From the IMG/VR virus record IMGVR_UViG_3300005555_000004, positions 1 through 25,153 of that record: a stretch of DNA of 25,153 bases. One strand, 5' to 3'. The stretch is from a virus. The notes under the pieces were generated by a model. The model made no database searches. It was not told the origin of the DNA and worked only from the letters and a program-made list of their open reading frames with translations. The translations under genes were made by a program, and so were the position numbers. Positions 6,635-13,234 of the stretch are shown piece by piece; position 1 is the first letter of the stretch; each line of letters opens with the position of its first letter.

Positions 6635-6862
6635 TCAGTTTTCTGTGATGACGATGGAGTATGTTTTACCGTACCTAAAGGGCGCCTCGCCGATAGGCCA
6701 GCCAACTGAGCTGTTCGCAATATCGAAGGTCGCTACAACAGCACTGCTGTTACCGCTGGCGTATCCCCTAAGCACTACAGACGTAGAGCTCTGTGACTGC
6801 TCATTCTCGGACGACAGGGTGAACTCAGGTGCCACGGTAAAGATGATATCTCCGGAAGCCAT
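6635..6862 (-). CDS. Small beta-rich protein (hypothetical)
   Basis: 75 residues. ATG 6862 has AAGGAG 6 nt upstream, placed just beyond the U-tract of the capsid terminator. The sequence (MASGDIIFTVAPEFTLSSENEQSQSSTSVVLRGYASG, VVATFDIANSSVGWPIG, FRYGKTYSIVITEN) looks like one small beta-sandwich without cysteines or catalytic residues. Being the first gene after the major capsid gene makes a capsid-decoration role reasonable, but there is no family match I can name. Confidence 0.68.
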   Translation of the reverse strand: MASGDIIFTVAPEFTLSSENEQSQSSTSVVLRGYASGNSSAVVATFDIANSSVGWPIGEAPFRYGKTYSIVITEN

Positions 6863-6878
6863 TCAATCTCCTTGACTT

Positions 6879-6909
6879 GAAACAAAGGAGGGGCCCGAAG
6901 GCCCCTCCT
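6879..6909 (-). terminator. Rho-independent terminator downstream of major capsid gene
   Basis: On the minus strand a perfect 10-bp stem AGGAGGGGCC/GGCCCCTCCT closes a TTCG loop (6886-6909) and is followed by TTTGTTT. A GC-rich stem, stable UUCG tetraloop and U-tract make a textbook intrinsic terminator. It begins 6 nt past the capsid stop codon. The next gene's ribosome site lies 3-4 nt beyond the U-tract, so read-through transcripts would still express the downstream fibre genes. Confidence 0.93.
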
Positions 6910-6914
6910 GATTG

Positions 6915-7925
6915 TTACGCGTACGGGCGAGCCGAAGAGGTGGTCTGAGCCACGATCATAGACTCGGGACGGTACAGGGACCAGCCAGCAACGCCGTACC
7001 AGCCAAGCGGCTGGAAGCGAGTCAGCTTGTCAACGACCGGACCGCGAACCGTGTGGAACTCCTCAGCAACAGCCTCAGCAAGAGCCTGCTGGCCAGTGAA
7101 GTACGTGTTGTACACACGGGCCTGGTTGGCGCCAGCGCCAGCACCAGACTGGACGTTCTGCGCACGAGGAGTCTCGATGTAGCAGGCACCCTCGTACTCT
7201 CCGATCTCCGCAGCCCAGATGTTGCCAGCAGCAGAGTAGTTGTGCGGGTCACGCCAAGCCGCAGCACCGGTCTCACGGCGCAGGTCGAAGCTGACCTGCG
7301 GGTGGATGTACGCAGTGTAGTAGCTGCCCTTGTTCGGGTGAACCTTGTTCGTCCGGAGCTGAGTCGTAGCGAAGCGAGCCATGTTCGAGGAGAAGACAGA
7401 GTTACCGTTGTCGGTCGGGCCAGCATTACCGACCGAGGTGAGGGCAACCGGGTTGGTCGGCGTAGATCCGAAGCCGTAGCCGAGGGCACCTGAAGTACCG
7501 TCACGGCGAAGGGTCTGCGTGCCACCCGCGAGAACATTCTGAACCAGAAGGTCAACAGAGTCGACCAGGTTCCACGCCACCTGGTTAACCAGACCGGCAG
7601 TAACGTCGGTGAAGCTGAACAGGTCAAGCTTGTTCGAAACGAGGATCGCGTTACCGTACTCGTTGAGAGTCACGGAAACAGTGGTCGGGTTACCGGCCGC
7701 AACGGCGTCCGGGTCAACCAGTTCGTTAAGCGGCGTAACCTGCTGAACGAGGTCCTGGTAGATCTCGAACGTGACAGACGAGCCGGGCATGGCCTGCTGC
7801 ACAGGCCGCTTGTCCGCTACCATTCGGAACATGGGCTGAGCACGCAGTGCGAACTCAAGGGCCCGGTCGAAGGCAGTCTGGACAAGGTTGGCCATGGCAG
7901 AAGTGCCGGTAAAGGCGTTAGCCAT
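6915..7925 (-). CDS. Major capsid protein
   Basis: 336 residues. Two ATGs stand in tandem (7928 and 7925) after CTAAAGGAGTGA; the second has the better spacing. The sequence MANAFTGTSAMANLVQTAFDRALEFALRAQPMF, then a long beta-rich body (PGSSVTFEIYQDL, NPTTVSVTLNEYGNAILVSNKLDLFSFTDV) with helix SVDLLVQNVL, and later AWRDPHNYSAAGNIWAAEIGEYEG, is the pattern of actinophage major capsid proteins with the HK97-type fold. Length and position directly after scaffold agree, as does the strong terminator behind it, as expected for the most abundant virion protein. Scaffold stop to capsid start is 19 nt. Confidence 0.92.
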   Translation of the reverse strand: MANAFTGTSAMANLVQTAFDRALEFALRAQPMFRMVADKRPVQQAMPGSSVTFEIYQDLVQQVTPLNELVDPDAVAAGNPTTVSVTLNEYGNAILVSNKLDLFSFTDVTAGLVNQVAWNLVDSVDLLVQNVLAGGTQTLRRDGTSGALGYGFGSTPTNPVALTSVGNAGPTDNGNSVFSSNMARFATTQLRTNKVHPNKGSYYTAYIHPQVSFDLRRETGAAAWRDPHNYSAAGNIWAAEIGEYEGACYIETPRAQNVQSGAGAGANQARVYNTYFTGQQALAEAVAEEFHTVRGPVVDKLTRFQPLGWYGVAGWSLYRPESMIVAQTTSSARPYA

Positions 7926-7944
7926 CATTCACTCCTTTAGGAAG

Positions 7945-8433
7945 TCAGCCCATGCGCTGTGCATTCTGCATTGCAGCGATGAGCTCTGAGAGGTTGTTAG
8001 CGCTGCCGACAGCGGCACCAGCAGCTTCCAGGTTCCCCATCGGAACGCCGGTCTGCCCTGCCTCGGTCATACGCTGGTACTGAGCCTGCATGGACGCAGG
8101 CAGTGCCGGTTCAACCGGCTGTTCGGCAACGGGCGGGGTTCCGCCCTGGTTGCTACCGAAGACGCCTCGCATGGTGTCAACCCATGCCTTGGCCTTCTCC
8201 GGATCTGCGGGCCCCTGGTACACATCCTGTGCACCGGGAACGCCCAGGGACTCAAAGACAGTGGCCATCTTCGACTTAGTCTGCTCTTCCAGGAAGCTCG
8301 TCAGCTTCGAGTTGAGCTCATCGTTCTGTCGCTTCATAGCCTCGTACGCCTGGCGGAGAGCCTTCGGCCCTGACAGTTCGGTGTTGTCGCCAGTCTCCGT
8401 AGCGTCGTTCTCTTCGTAACCCCACTGGTTCAT
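7945..8433 (-). CDS. Capsid scaffolding protein
   Basis: 162 residues. I choose ATG 8433 because AGGGAGGG lies 5-6 nt upstream; an in-frame ATG at 8496 has no ribosome site and would run through a strong hairpin. The order is typical of scaffolds: an acidic flexible start (NQWGYEENDATETGD), a helical coiled coil (ALRQAYEAMKRQNDELNSKLTSFLEEQTKSKMATVFESLG), a Pro-rich low-complexity middle (GGTPPVAEQPVEPALPA), and a C-terminal helical capsid-binding part (LSELIAAMQNAQRMG). It would guide assembly of the major capsid protein encoded next and leave before packaging. Confidence 0.85.
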   Translation of the reverse strand: MNQWGYEENDATETGDNTELSGPKALRQAYEAMKRQNDELNSKLTSFLEEQTKSKMATVFESLGVPGAQDVYQGPADPEKAKAWVDTMRGVFGSNQGGTPPVAEQPVEPALPASMQAQYQRMTEAGQTGVPMGNLEAAGAAVGSANNLSELIAAMQNAQRMG

Positions 8434-8466
8434 TCGAACCCTCCCTAAGGTGTGCATGCCAAACAT

Positions 8467-8486
8467 CCCGGGCTGGGGAGCCCGGG
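8467..8486 (-). other. GC hairpin in the scaffold/capsid mRNA leader
   Basis: A perfect 8-bp inverted repeat CCCGGGCT/AGCCCGGG closes a 4-nt loop, 34 nt upstream of the scaffold start. On the minus strand it is followed by ATGTTTGG, only a weak T-run, so it is more likely an mRNA-stabilising or processing element than a full terminator. Confidence 0.6.
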
Positions 8487-8525
8487 TGCCGCTCATGCTG
8501 ATTAAGTGAATGCCGGTCTTCTACT

Positions 8526-8550
8526 GACATGGGGCCGGTCGATCCATGTC
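8526..8550 (-). other. Hairpin following the tRNA-like element
   Basis: Seven-bp stem GACATGG/CCATGTC with an 11-nt loop, lying 4 nt past the tRNA-like element on the minus strand. No U-tract follows. It may shield the 5' end of a processed scaffold/capsid mRNA. Confidence 0.45.
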
Positions 8551-8554
8551 GAGT

Positions 8555-8602
8555 GGGCGGGCAGGAATCGAACCTGCCCTAGCTCCCTACTGAGCTCCGC
8601 CC
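8555..8602 (-). other. tRNA-like element without an anticodon arm
   Basis: Read on the minus strand, 48 nt fold as three tRNA arms. Acceptor: GGGCGG (8602-8597) pairs perfectly with CCGCCC (8560-8555). D arm: GCTC/GAGC around AGTAGG (8595-8582), matching the AGCTCAGT..GG..GAGC tRNA consensus. T arm: GCAGG/CCTGC around TTCGATT (8577-8561), with the invariant TTCRA. The acceptor strand stacks directly on the T stem as in a tRNA, but the anticodon arm and variable loop are missing: the D arm joins the T arm through four nt (TAGG). There is no CCA end. The 5' part encodes the last residues of the coiled-coil protein and contains its TAG stop. It cannot decode; it may be recognised by RNase P or RNase Z, or be a tRNA-derived remnant. 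Confidence 0.6.
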
Positions 8603-9759
8603 TGCTGGCCAAGGCCAGCTCTTGCACCGCCGGTGGCGCCACTGAAGGCGCCACGCTCCTGCGAGAGGAGCTTGCCCTTCTTGGCTGTTGCTCCAGCCTC
8701 TCCCTCGAACACCGACTGCTCGGCAGTCCTCTGAGTCCACTGGTCACCGTAGATCTGACCCAGAGTCTTGAGCGTATCCATCTCCCCCGCAATCTGCTGA
8801 TAGCCAGCCTGGGCTTGCTGCTGAGATATGCCAGCAGTGGCAAGCTGTTCAGAGTAAGACTGATCGAAAGCCAGACCCTGATGCAGTGCCTCTGCTCCGA
8901 TCGCCGCTGTAGCGGCGCTCTTCTGGAGGTGAGGCAACGCCTTGTTCGGATCAAGGAAATAAGCAGTCATGTCGCTGTCAGAGATGCCCATCTGGTTCAG
9001 GGCCTTGCGATAGTCAGGGTTTGCAAGCGTGGTCGCTTGCGTTGCCAGATCTACGCGGGACTGAATCTCCGAGGGACTGATGTTCTTGCCGATGAAGTCC
9101 ACGAAGTCAGAGTGCTGATCGTAGAAACCGGCAGGCAGCCCAGCCTGTCGCATGATCTGCTCGTAGCTAGCTTCAGTGGCAAGATACTCTGCGGGGGAAA
9201 GGACGGGCAGGCCCATCTTCTTGCGCTCTTCATTCCCCGCAAACCTCTGCTTGTACTCCGGGGTGTCCTGAAGCAGGATCGAGATCGTGTCGCCAGAGTA
9301 TCCATTCTTGACGTAGTCGAAGATCTTCCCGGCGAGCGAACTCAGGCCATACGACTTGAACAGGGCACTGATTGCCGTAAAGGCATCCCTGTCTGCTCCC
9401 TTGAGGAGCTTCTCGTACTGTCCCGTACTGGTGTAGTACTTGGTAGTGAGGTCAGACTTGCGCTTGTCGATGCTGGTTATCTGCCCAGTCAGTGACTTCT
9501 GCTGAGCCTGGAGCATCTTGAGCCGCTGCTGGCTCCCCTTGTCCTTGCGCCCCTGAAGGACCTTGATCTGAGCCTGCATAAGGTTGAGCTGCCTTGATGT
9601 CTGCTGTCGCTGACGGTCCATCTGCTGAGTCTGCCACTTGTACTCAGCCTCAGTGATGGTCACAGGCATCTTGGCGGTCCTGCTAGCCCGACTCATTGGT
9701 GAGTCGCTGGGCCCCCACCGCTTCGCGGCTTCCCTTGCTCTCTCTACTGGTGTCGCCAT
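8587..9759 (-). CDS. Coiled-coil virion core-like protein
   Basis: 390 residues, ATG 9759 after CTAAGGAGAGAC. Residues about 35-105 are a long Gln/Lys-rich coiled coil (YKWQTQQMDRQRQQTSRQLN, QQRLKMLQAQQKSLTGQI). Residues about 125-240 carry a repeat-type motif known from actinophage virion proteins: FKSYGLSSLAGKIFDYVKNG, DTPEYKQRFAGNEERKKMGL, LSPAEYLATEASYEQIMRQAGLPAGFYD, then NISPSEIQSRVDLA. The C-terminus is helical, ending in Gly/Ala/Gln-rich sequence. The YG...G...TPEYK element resembles the YG...GWTP...TWWK element of the next two genes upstream, so these proteins probably share a fold. There is no enzyme domain. It probably acts as an internal core or tail-associated protein. Confidence 0.7.
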   Translation of the reverse strand: MATPVERAREAAKRWGPSDSPMSRASRTAKMPVTITEAEYKWQTQQMDRQRQQTSRQLNLMQAQIKVLQGRKDKGSQQRLKMLQAQQKSLTGQITSIDKRKSDLTTKYYTSTGQYEKLLKGADRDAFTAISALFKSYGLSSLAGKIFDYVKNGYSGDTISILLQDTPEYKQRFAGNEERKKMGLPVLSPAEYLATEASYEQIMRQAGLPAGFYDQHSDFVDFIGKNISPSEIQSRVDLATQATTLANPDYRKALNQMGISDSDMTAYFLDPNKALPHLQKSAATAAIGAEALHQGLAFDQSYSEQLATAGISQQQAQAGYQQIAGEMDTLKTLGQIYGDQWTQRTAEQSVFEGEAGATAKKGKLLSQERGAFSGATGGARAGLGQQGGAQ

Positions 9760-9767
9760 GTCTCTCC

Positions 9768-11024
9768 TTAGAACTTAAGGCCGAAGTCTGACAGCACCTG
9801 ATGGGCTACCTGCATAATGCTGTTCTGGGCATTCTGTGTCTTACGCCAGCGAGGATCATTTCTCAGATCATTCTCGAACTGCCAAAGCGGGGTGGTGGAG
9901 ATCTTCCCCCCAGGATCCTTGGAACCCTGAAGGGCCTTCTTGATCGTCGGATTGAACAGGTTGACGCTGCCCCCGGGCAGCTCTAGGATCTGCGCCATCG
10001 ATTGCATGTACGGAGAAGCGATGTCAGCCACAGTCTGGCCACCCTCGATCTGCTTCGAGTACTGGGGGAACATCGCCTTAGCCTTCTTCTGCAACTCGCT
10101 CTTGTAGTCCTGAGAAGTAGCAATGCCACGCACAACATTACGAGACTTATCTGCATACCAGTCACCAGACATGGTGACACCCATGGAGTATGCGTACTGG
10201 TGAAGCTCATCCCAGACTTCCCCGCCCTGACCCTGATGCTTGTCTCCCGCGAAGTACACGTACTGACCAAGAAAGTAACGAGCCTGAGACTCATCCCACC
10301 CCTTGGCCACCATGTTGTAAGCGGCCTGGTCCATCTTCTTGCGGGTGAACGCAGACTCGACGATGCCGAGCTGGTTGCCCATCTGCCTCATCTTGATCTT
10401 AGCCTGATCAAGCTCCTGCTTGGCTGTGGCTGGATCGGTGTACTTCTTAGTCAGATAGTCTTTCTCGGTCTGACTGTGAGTCTTCCACCAGGTAGTTCCC
10501 TGAAGCTCCGCCTGGAACTTGGCTGGAGTCCAGCCCCCAGAGACGGCATTCTTGAAGAGCTTCTTCAGCTCGGGGTTAGCATTAAGGAAGTCGGAGGTAA
10601 ATCCGTAACTGGCAGCCAGCTCCTTGTCACTCAGCTTGGGCTGAGTGGTCTGAAAGCCTCCATCGCTCGAAGTGTTAGTGATATCGGCTCCAGAGCCACC
10701 GTAGTACTGCTGATAGGCGCCACTGTTGTACGTGGACCAGGGGCCCCAGTGGGCCCCTCCTCCCGACATCTTGTACGCCACCCTGGCGTTAGTCAGGGGA
10801 TCGAACAGATCGTCATTGCTGGACAGTCCGTACTGACGCCTGCGCTCGGGGCCCATGCCTCCGAGCATGTTGATCTGGAACAGGCCGTAGGAGTTGTCTC
10901 CGGTACTGGCGTTCGTGTTGTGGGCTGATGCATTGCCTGACGACTCAGCCATGGCGATGGCGTAAGCCATCTTCAGGCCGTTGCCAGTAAATCCAGCCTG
11001 ACGAAGGATGCTCATAAGATCCAT
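9768..11024 (-). CDS. Virion lytic transglycosylase (SLT domain) with core-protein body
   Basis: 418 residues, ATG 11024 with AAGGAGAAGTC upstream. Residues 1-110 are an SLT/lysozyme-like domain: catalytic Glu27 in AYAIAMAESSGN, then SYGLFQIN (45-52), GPERRRQYG and NARVAYKMSGGGAHWGPWSTY. Such enzymes cleave peptidoglycan glycan strands between MurNAc and GlcNAc. The remaining about 300 residues (ELAASYGFTSDFLNANPELKKLF..GGWTPAKFQAELQGTTWWK, SPYMQSMAQILELPGGS, LRNDPRWRKTQ) are paralogous to the body of the preceding gene. It has no signal peptide, so it is probably a virion part that opens the wall during genome entry rather than at lysis. Confidence 0.87.
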   Translation of the reverse strand: MDLMSILRQAGFTGNGLKMAYAIAMAESSGNASAHNTNASTGDNSYGLFQINMLGGMGPERRRQYGLSSNDDLFDPLTNARVAYKMSGGGAHWGPWSTYNSGAYQQYYGGSGADITNTSSDGGFQTTQPKLSDKELAASYGFTSDFLNANPELKKLFKNAVSGGWTPAKFQAELQGTTWWKTHSQTEKDYLTKKYTDPATAKQELDQAKIKMRQMGNQLGIVESAFTRKKMDQAAYNMVAKGWDESQARYFLGQYVYFAGDKHQGQGGEVWDELHQYAYSMGVTMSGDWYADKSRNVVRGIATSQDYKSELQKKAKAMFPQYSKQIEGGQTVADIASPYMQSMAQILELPGGSVNLFNPTIKKALQGSKDPGGKISTTPLWQFENDLRNDPRWRKTQNAQNSIMQVAHQVLSDFGLKF

Positions 11025-11033
11025 GACTTCTCC

Positions 11034-12329
11034 TTACGCCATCAGGCCCATATCCTTGAGCACCTTTACTCCGCTGTTCATTACCTGATCCTGCGCTGCC
11101 TGCGTCTTACGCCAGCGAGGATCGTTCTTCAGCGATGCCTCGAAGTCTGTGAGGGACATACCTGTAGGCTTGCCCTGAGGGTCGAGCCCATTAAGGGCTC
11201 GCCTGATCGTAGGATCCTTCAGATTGATCGATGTGTACGGAAGTTCCAGATCCTTGGACATCTGCTGGATGTACGGGGAGGCGATGTCCATCATGGTATC
11301 GCCGCCCTTGAGCTGTTCCGAGTAGGCGGGATACATCCCCATGGCCTGTTCGGTGATCTGATCCTTGAAGTCCTGGGGAGTGGCGAGCTTTCTGGCAATA
11401 AGTTGAGCCTGGTTCTTGATGGACTGTTTATCCATGTCGATACCCTGGTTGTACGCGAACTGTCTGATGTCATGCTCGTACTGACCGGCAGCGCCCGTAA
11501 GGGTGCTGCCGTTGTCCTGGAACTTGATGTACCGACCCAGCGTGTCCCGGATAAGATCCTCATCCATGTTGGTGGTGAGGGCTTTCTCCGCTATGCTCCG
11601 AAGCTTATTGTGCGGGATAGAGGCACCCATCTCCCCAGCGAGCTGCTGGATCTGAACGGTGATCGCATCCATCTTCGCGTTGTACGTGGCAGGGTCTGTA
11701 GCCTTCTCCATTTGCGCCTGCTTCATGGAGGTCGAGTTCTCTTTCCACCACTTCGTGTCTCCGAGGTGAGCTTGGAACTGGGCTGGGGTCCAGCCGTTCT
11801 CAACCGCCTGAGAGAAAACTCCACGAAGCTCCTTGTTGGAGTTCAAGAAGCTGTACGCCCACCCGTACTCAGCAGCCAGCTCCTCAGGAGATAGCTGTTT
11901 GGTATCGGTGGGATTCCAGTCGCCAGCGCTGCCACCACCCTGGACACCGGCGGACCTTCGTCCGCCCATGAATGTTCCCTGGTAGTAGCCGCCTGTCATG
12001 TCAGTAACCTCCACGCCCTTGCCGGGGCGTGGGGCATGGATCATCTTGCCGTTACCGATATAGATGCCGACATGGTCAGCGCCCTTATGGCTGGGATCAG
12101 TGTCGAAGAAGACAAGGTCGCCAGCCTGAAGCTGGTCCATTCCGACGCCCTTGCCTTCACCGATCTGTGAGTAGGTGGTGCGGCTGAGGTTGATGCCGAA
12201 GTGCTTGTACACCTGCTGCACAAACCCGGAGCAGTCAACTCCAGAGGTGAGGTTGGTGCCTCCCCACTGGTAGGGCGTCCCTATCCACTGCTGAGCCCAG
12301 GACGCAATGTCCGCTCCGTTAGCTGCCAT
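11034..12329 (-). CDS. Virion NlpC/P60 peptidase with core-protein body
   Basis: 431 residues. Its ATG shares one base with the upstream stop (TAATG), with AGGGGTGG ahead. Residues 1-125 are NlpC/P60: catalytic Cys33 in GVDCSGF, QAGDLVFFD, His86 in DHVGIYIGNG and a third polar residue H98 in MIHAPRPG. The family cuts gamma-D-Glu-to-diamino-acid bonds in peptidoglycan stems. After a Gly-rich hinge (about 128-140) comes a body parallel to the transglycosylase protein: ELAAEYGWAYSFLNSNKELRGVF, GWTPAQFQAHLGDTKWWK, SPYIQQMSKDLELPYTS and LKNDPRWRKTQAAQ. With its paralogue it would cut both peptide and glycan parts of the wall during infection. Confidence 0.88.
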   Translation of the reverse strand: MAANGADIASWAQQWIGTPYQWGGTNLTSGVDCSGFVQQVYKHFGINLSRTTYSQIGEGKGVGMDQLQAGDLVFFDTDPSHKGADHVGIYIGNGKMIHAPRPGKGVEVTDMTGGYYQGTFMGGRRSAGVQGGGSAGDWNPTDTKQLSPEELAAEYGWAYSFLNSNKELRGVFSQAVENGWTPAQFQAHLGDTKWWKENSTSMKQAQMEKATDPATYNAKMDAITVQIQQLAGEMGASIPHNKLRSIAEKALTTNMDEDLIRDTLGRYIKFQDNGSTLTGAAGQYEHDIRQFAYNQGIDMDKQSIKNQAQLIARKLATPQDFKDQITEQAMGMYPAYSEQLKGGDTMMDIASPYIQQMSKDLELPYTSINLKDPTIRRALNGLDPQGKPTGMSLTDFEASLKNDPRWRKTQAAQDQVMNSGVKVLKDMGLMA

Positions 12330-13234
12330 TATCCACCCCTGATCTTCTGCATCAGTGCATCCATGTAAGTGGTCGCTGCCTGATAGGCGCCGTACTCGGG
12401 ATCTGCCTTGGCTGCCTCTAGCGCCATCTGCTGGCGAGTCCCTTCCTTGACGCCACCCTTGGTGGTTGTCGTCTGGCTCTGAAGCTCAGAACCCTTATAG
12501 GAACTCGTTGTGGTGGCAACAGTCGGATTGGCCTTCTCGTACGCATTAAGAGACGTCTGGAAGCTGGATACTTCCTTCTTCGTTGGATCCCTGCCCAGGA
12601 GCTGCTGTGCTGCCTGGTAGAAGATGGCCTGAGCGTCAGCCCTAGTGGACAGGTCGTACGCAGTCTGCGTCTGCGTAACAGTGCGGGGAGTCATGGCTGC
12701 GGCCTGAGTCGACTCCCTCTGCATACGATCCTTGGCGAGAATATCCCAAGGCGAGATGTTCGTCTTGCCCGCACCATAGTAAGAGGCGGCCTGCTTGACG
12801 TAGTTACCCCATAGGTCAGCGAGATTACTATCACTCAGGCGGGTAACATCAACGCCTGCCAGCCCGAGCTGAGTCAGGAACTTATCCTTCGTCTTGGAGT
12901 CGAACTGGTAGTAGAGACCGCTGGCAGCGCTGACGGTGCTCAGATTACTCACGCCAGCCTGGCCATGCCGCCTGAGGTTGTCGTAGTAATCCTGAGTGCC
13001 GGGAGTGTACTTAGGCCCCAGGTAGACGGTTCCACCAGTTCCGCCAACAACACCGGCAAGCCCAGCAGCGGGGGCTGCGCCCCCGCCACTGTTCATCCTG
13101 TTGACGGCTGAGTTAAAGCTGCTGTTCTCCTGCTGCTGCTGACGCTGCTGGGTAGGCGACTGGCCGCCCATTCCTCCCCCACCGCCGGAGCCAAAGCCTC
13201 CACCAGCGCCACCGCTACTAGTATCCTGTGGCAT
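12329..13234 (-). CDS. Virion core-like protein with Gly/Gln-rich N-terminus
   Basis: 301 residues. ATG 13234 lies inside the end of the giant gene (17-nt overlap) and has GGAGG 6 nt upstream. Residues 1-40 are low-complexity (GGAGGGFGSGGGGGMGG, then QQRQQQQ). The middle (about 75-150: YTPGTQDYYDNLRRHG, LYYQFDSKTKDKFLTQLGLAG, SDSNLADLWGNYVKQAASYY) and later DAQAIFYQAAQQLLGRDPTKKEVSSFQTSLNAYEKANPT are helical motifs I know from actinophage virion proteins encoded next to NlpC/P60 and SLT genes. It ends in an amphipathic helix (YMDALMQKIRGG). No enzyme motif is seen. Probably part of the same assembly as its neighbours. Confidence 0.72.
   Translation of the reverse strand: MPQDTSSGGAGGGFGSGGGGGMGGQSPTQQRQQQQENSSFNSAVNRMNSGGGAAPAAGLAGVVGGTGGTVYLGPKYTPGTQDYYDNLRRHGQAGVSNLSTVSAASGLYYQFDSKTKDKFLTQLGLAGVDVTRLSDSNLADLWGNYVKQAASYYGAGKTNISPWDILAKDRMQRESTQAAAMTPRTVTQTQTAYDLSTRADAQAIFYQAAQQLLGRDPTKKEVSSFQTSLNAYEKANPTVATTTSSYKGSELQSQTTTTKGGVKEGTRQQMALEAAKADPEYGAYQAATTYMDALMQKIRGG

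Noticed and set aside
8434-8496. Upstream ATG start for the scaffold at 8496
   Set aside because: No ribosome site, and translation would pass through a strong hairpin; 8433 has AGGGAGGG well placed.
8555-8602. A complete functional tRNA gene
   Set aside because: There is no room for an anticodon arm or variable loop and no CCA, so it cannot be a decoding tRNA; kept as a tRNA-like element.
8526-8602. Integration attachment site (attP) in the tRNA-like sequence
   Set aside because: tRNA 3' ends are common att cores, but no integrase is visible and this position inside the structural operon would be disruptive; kept only as an alternative.
8506-9495. 329-codon plus-strand frame
   Set aside because: Antisense shadow of the coiled-coil protein; it also runs through the tRNA-like element.
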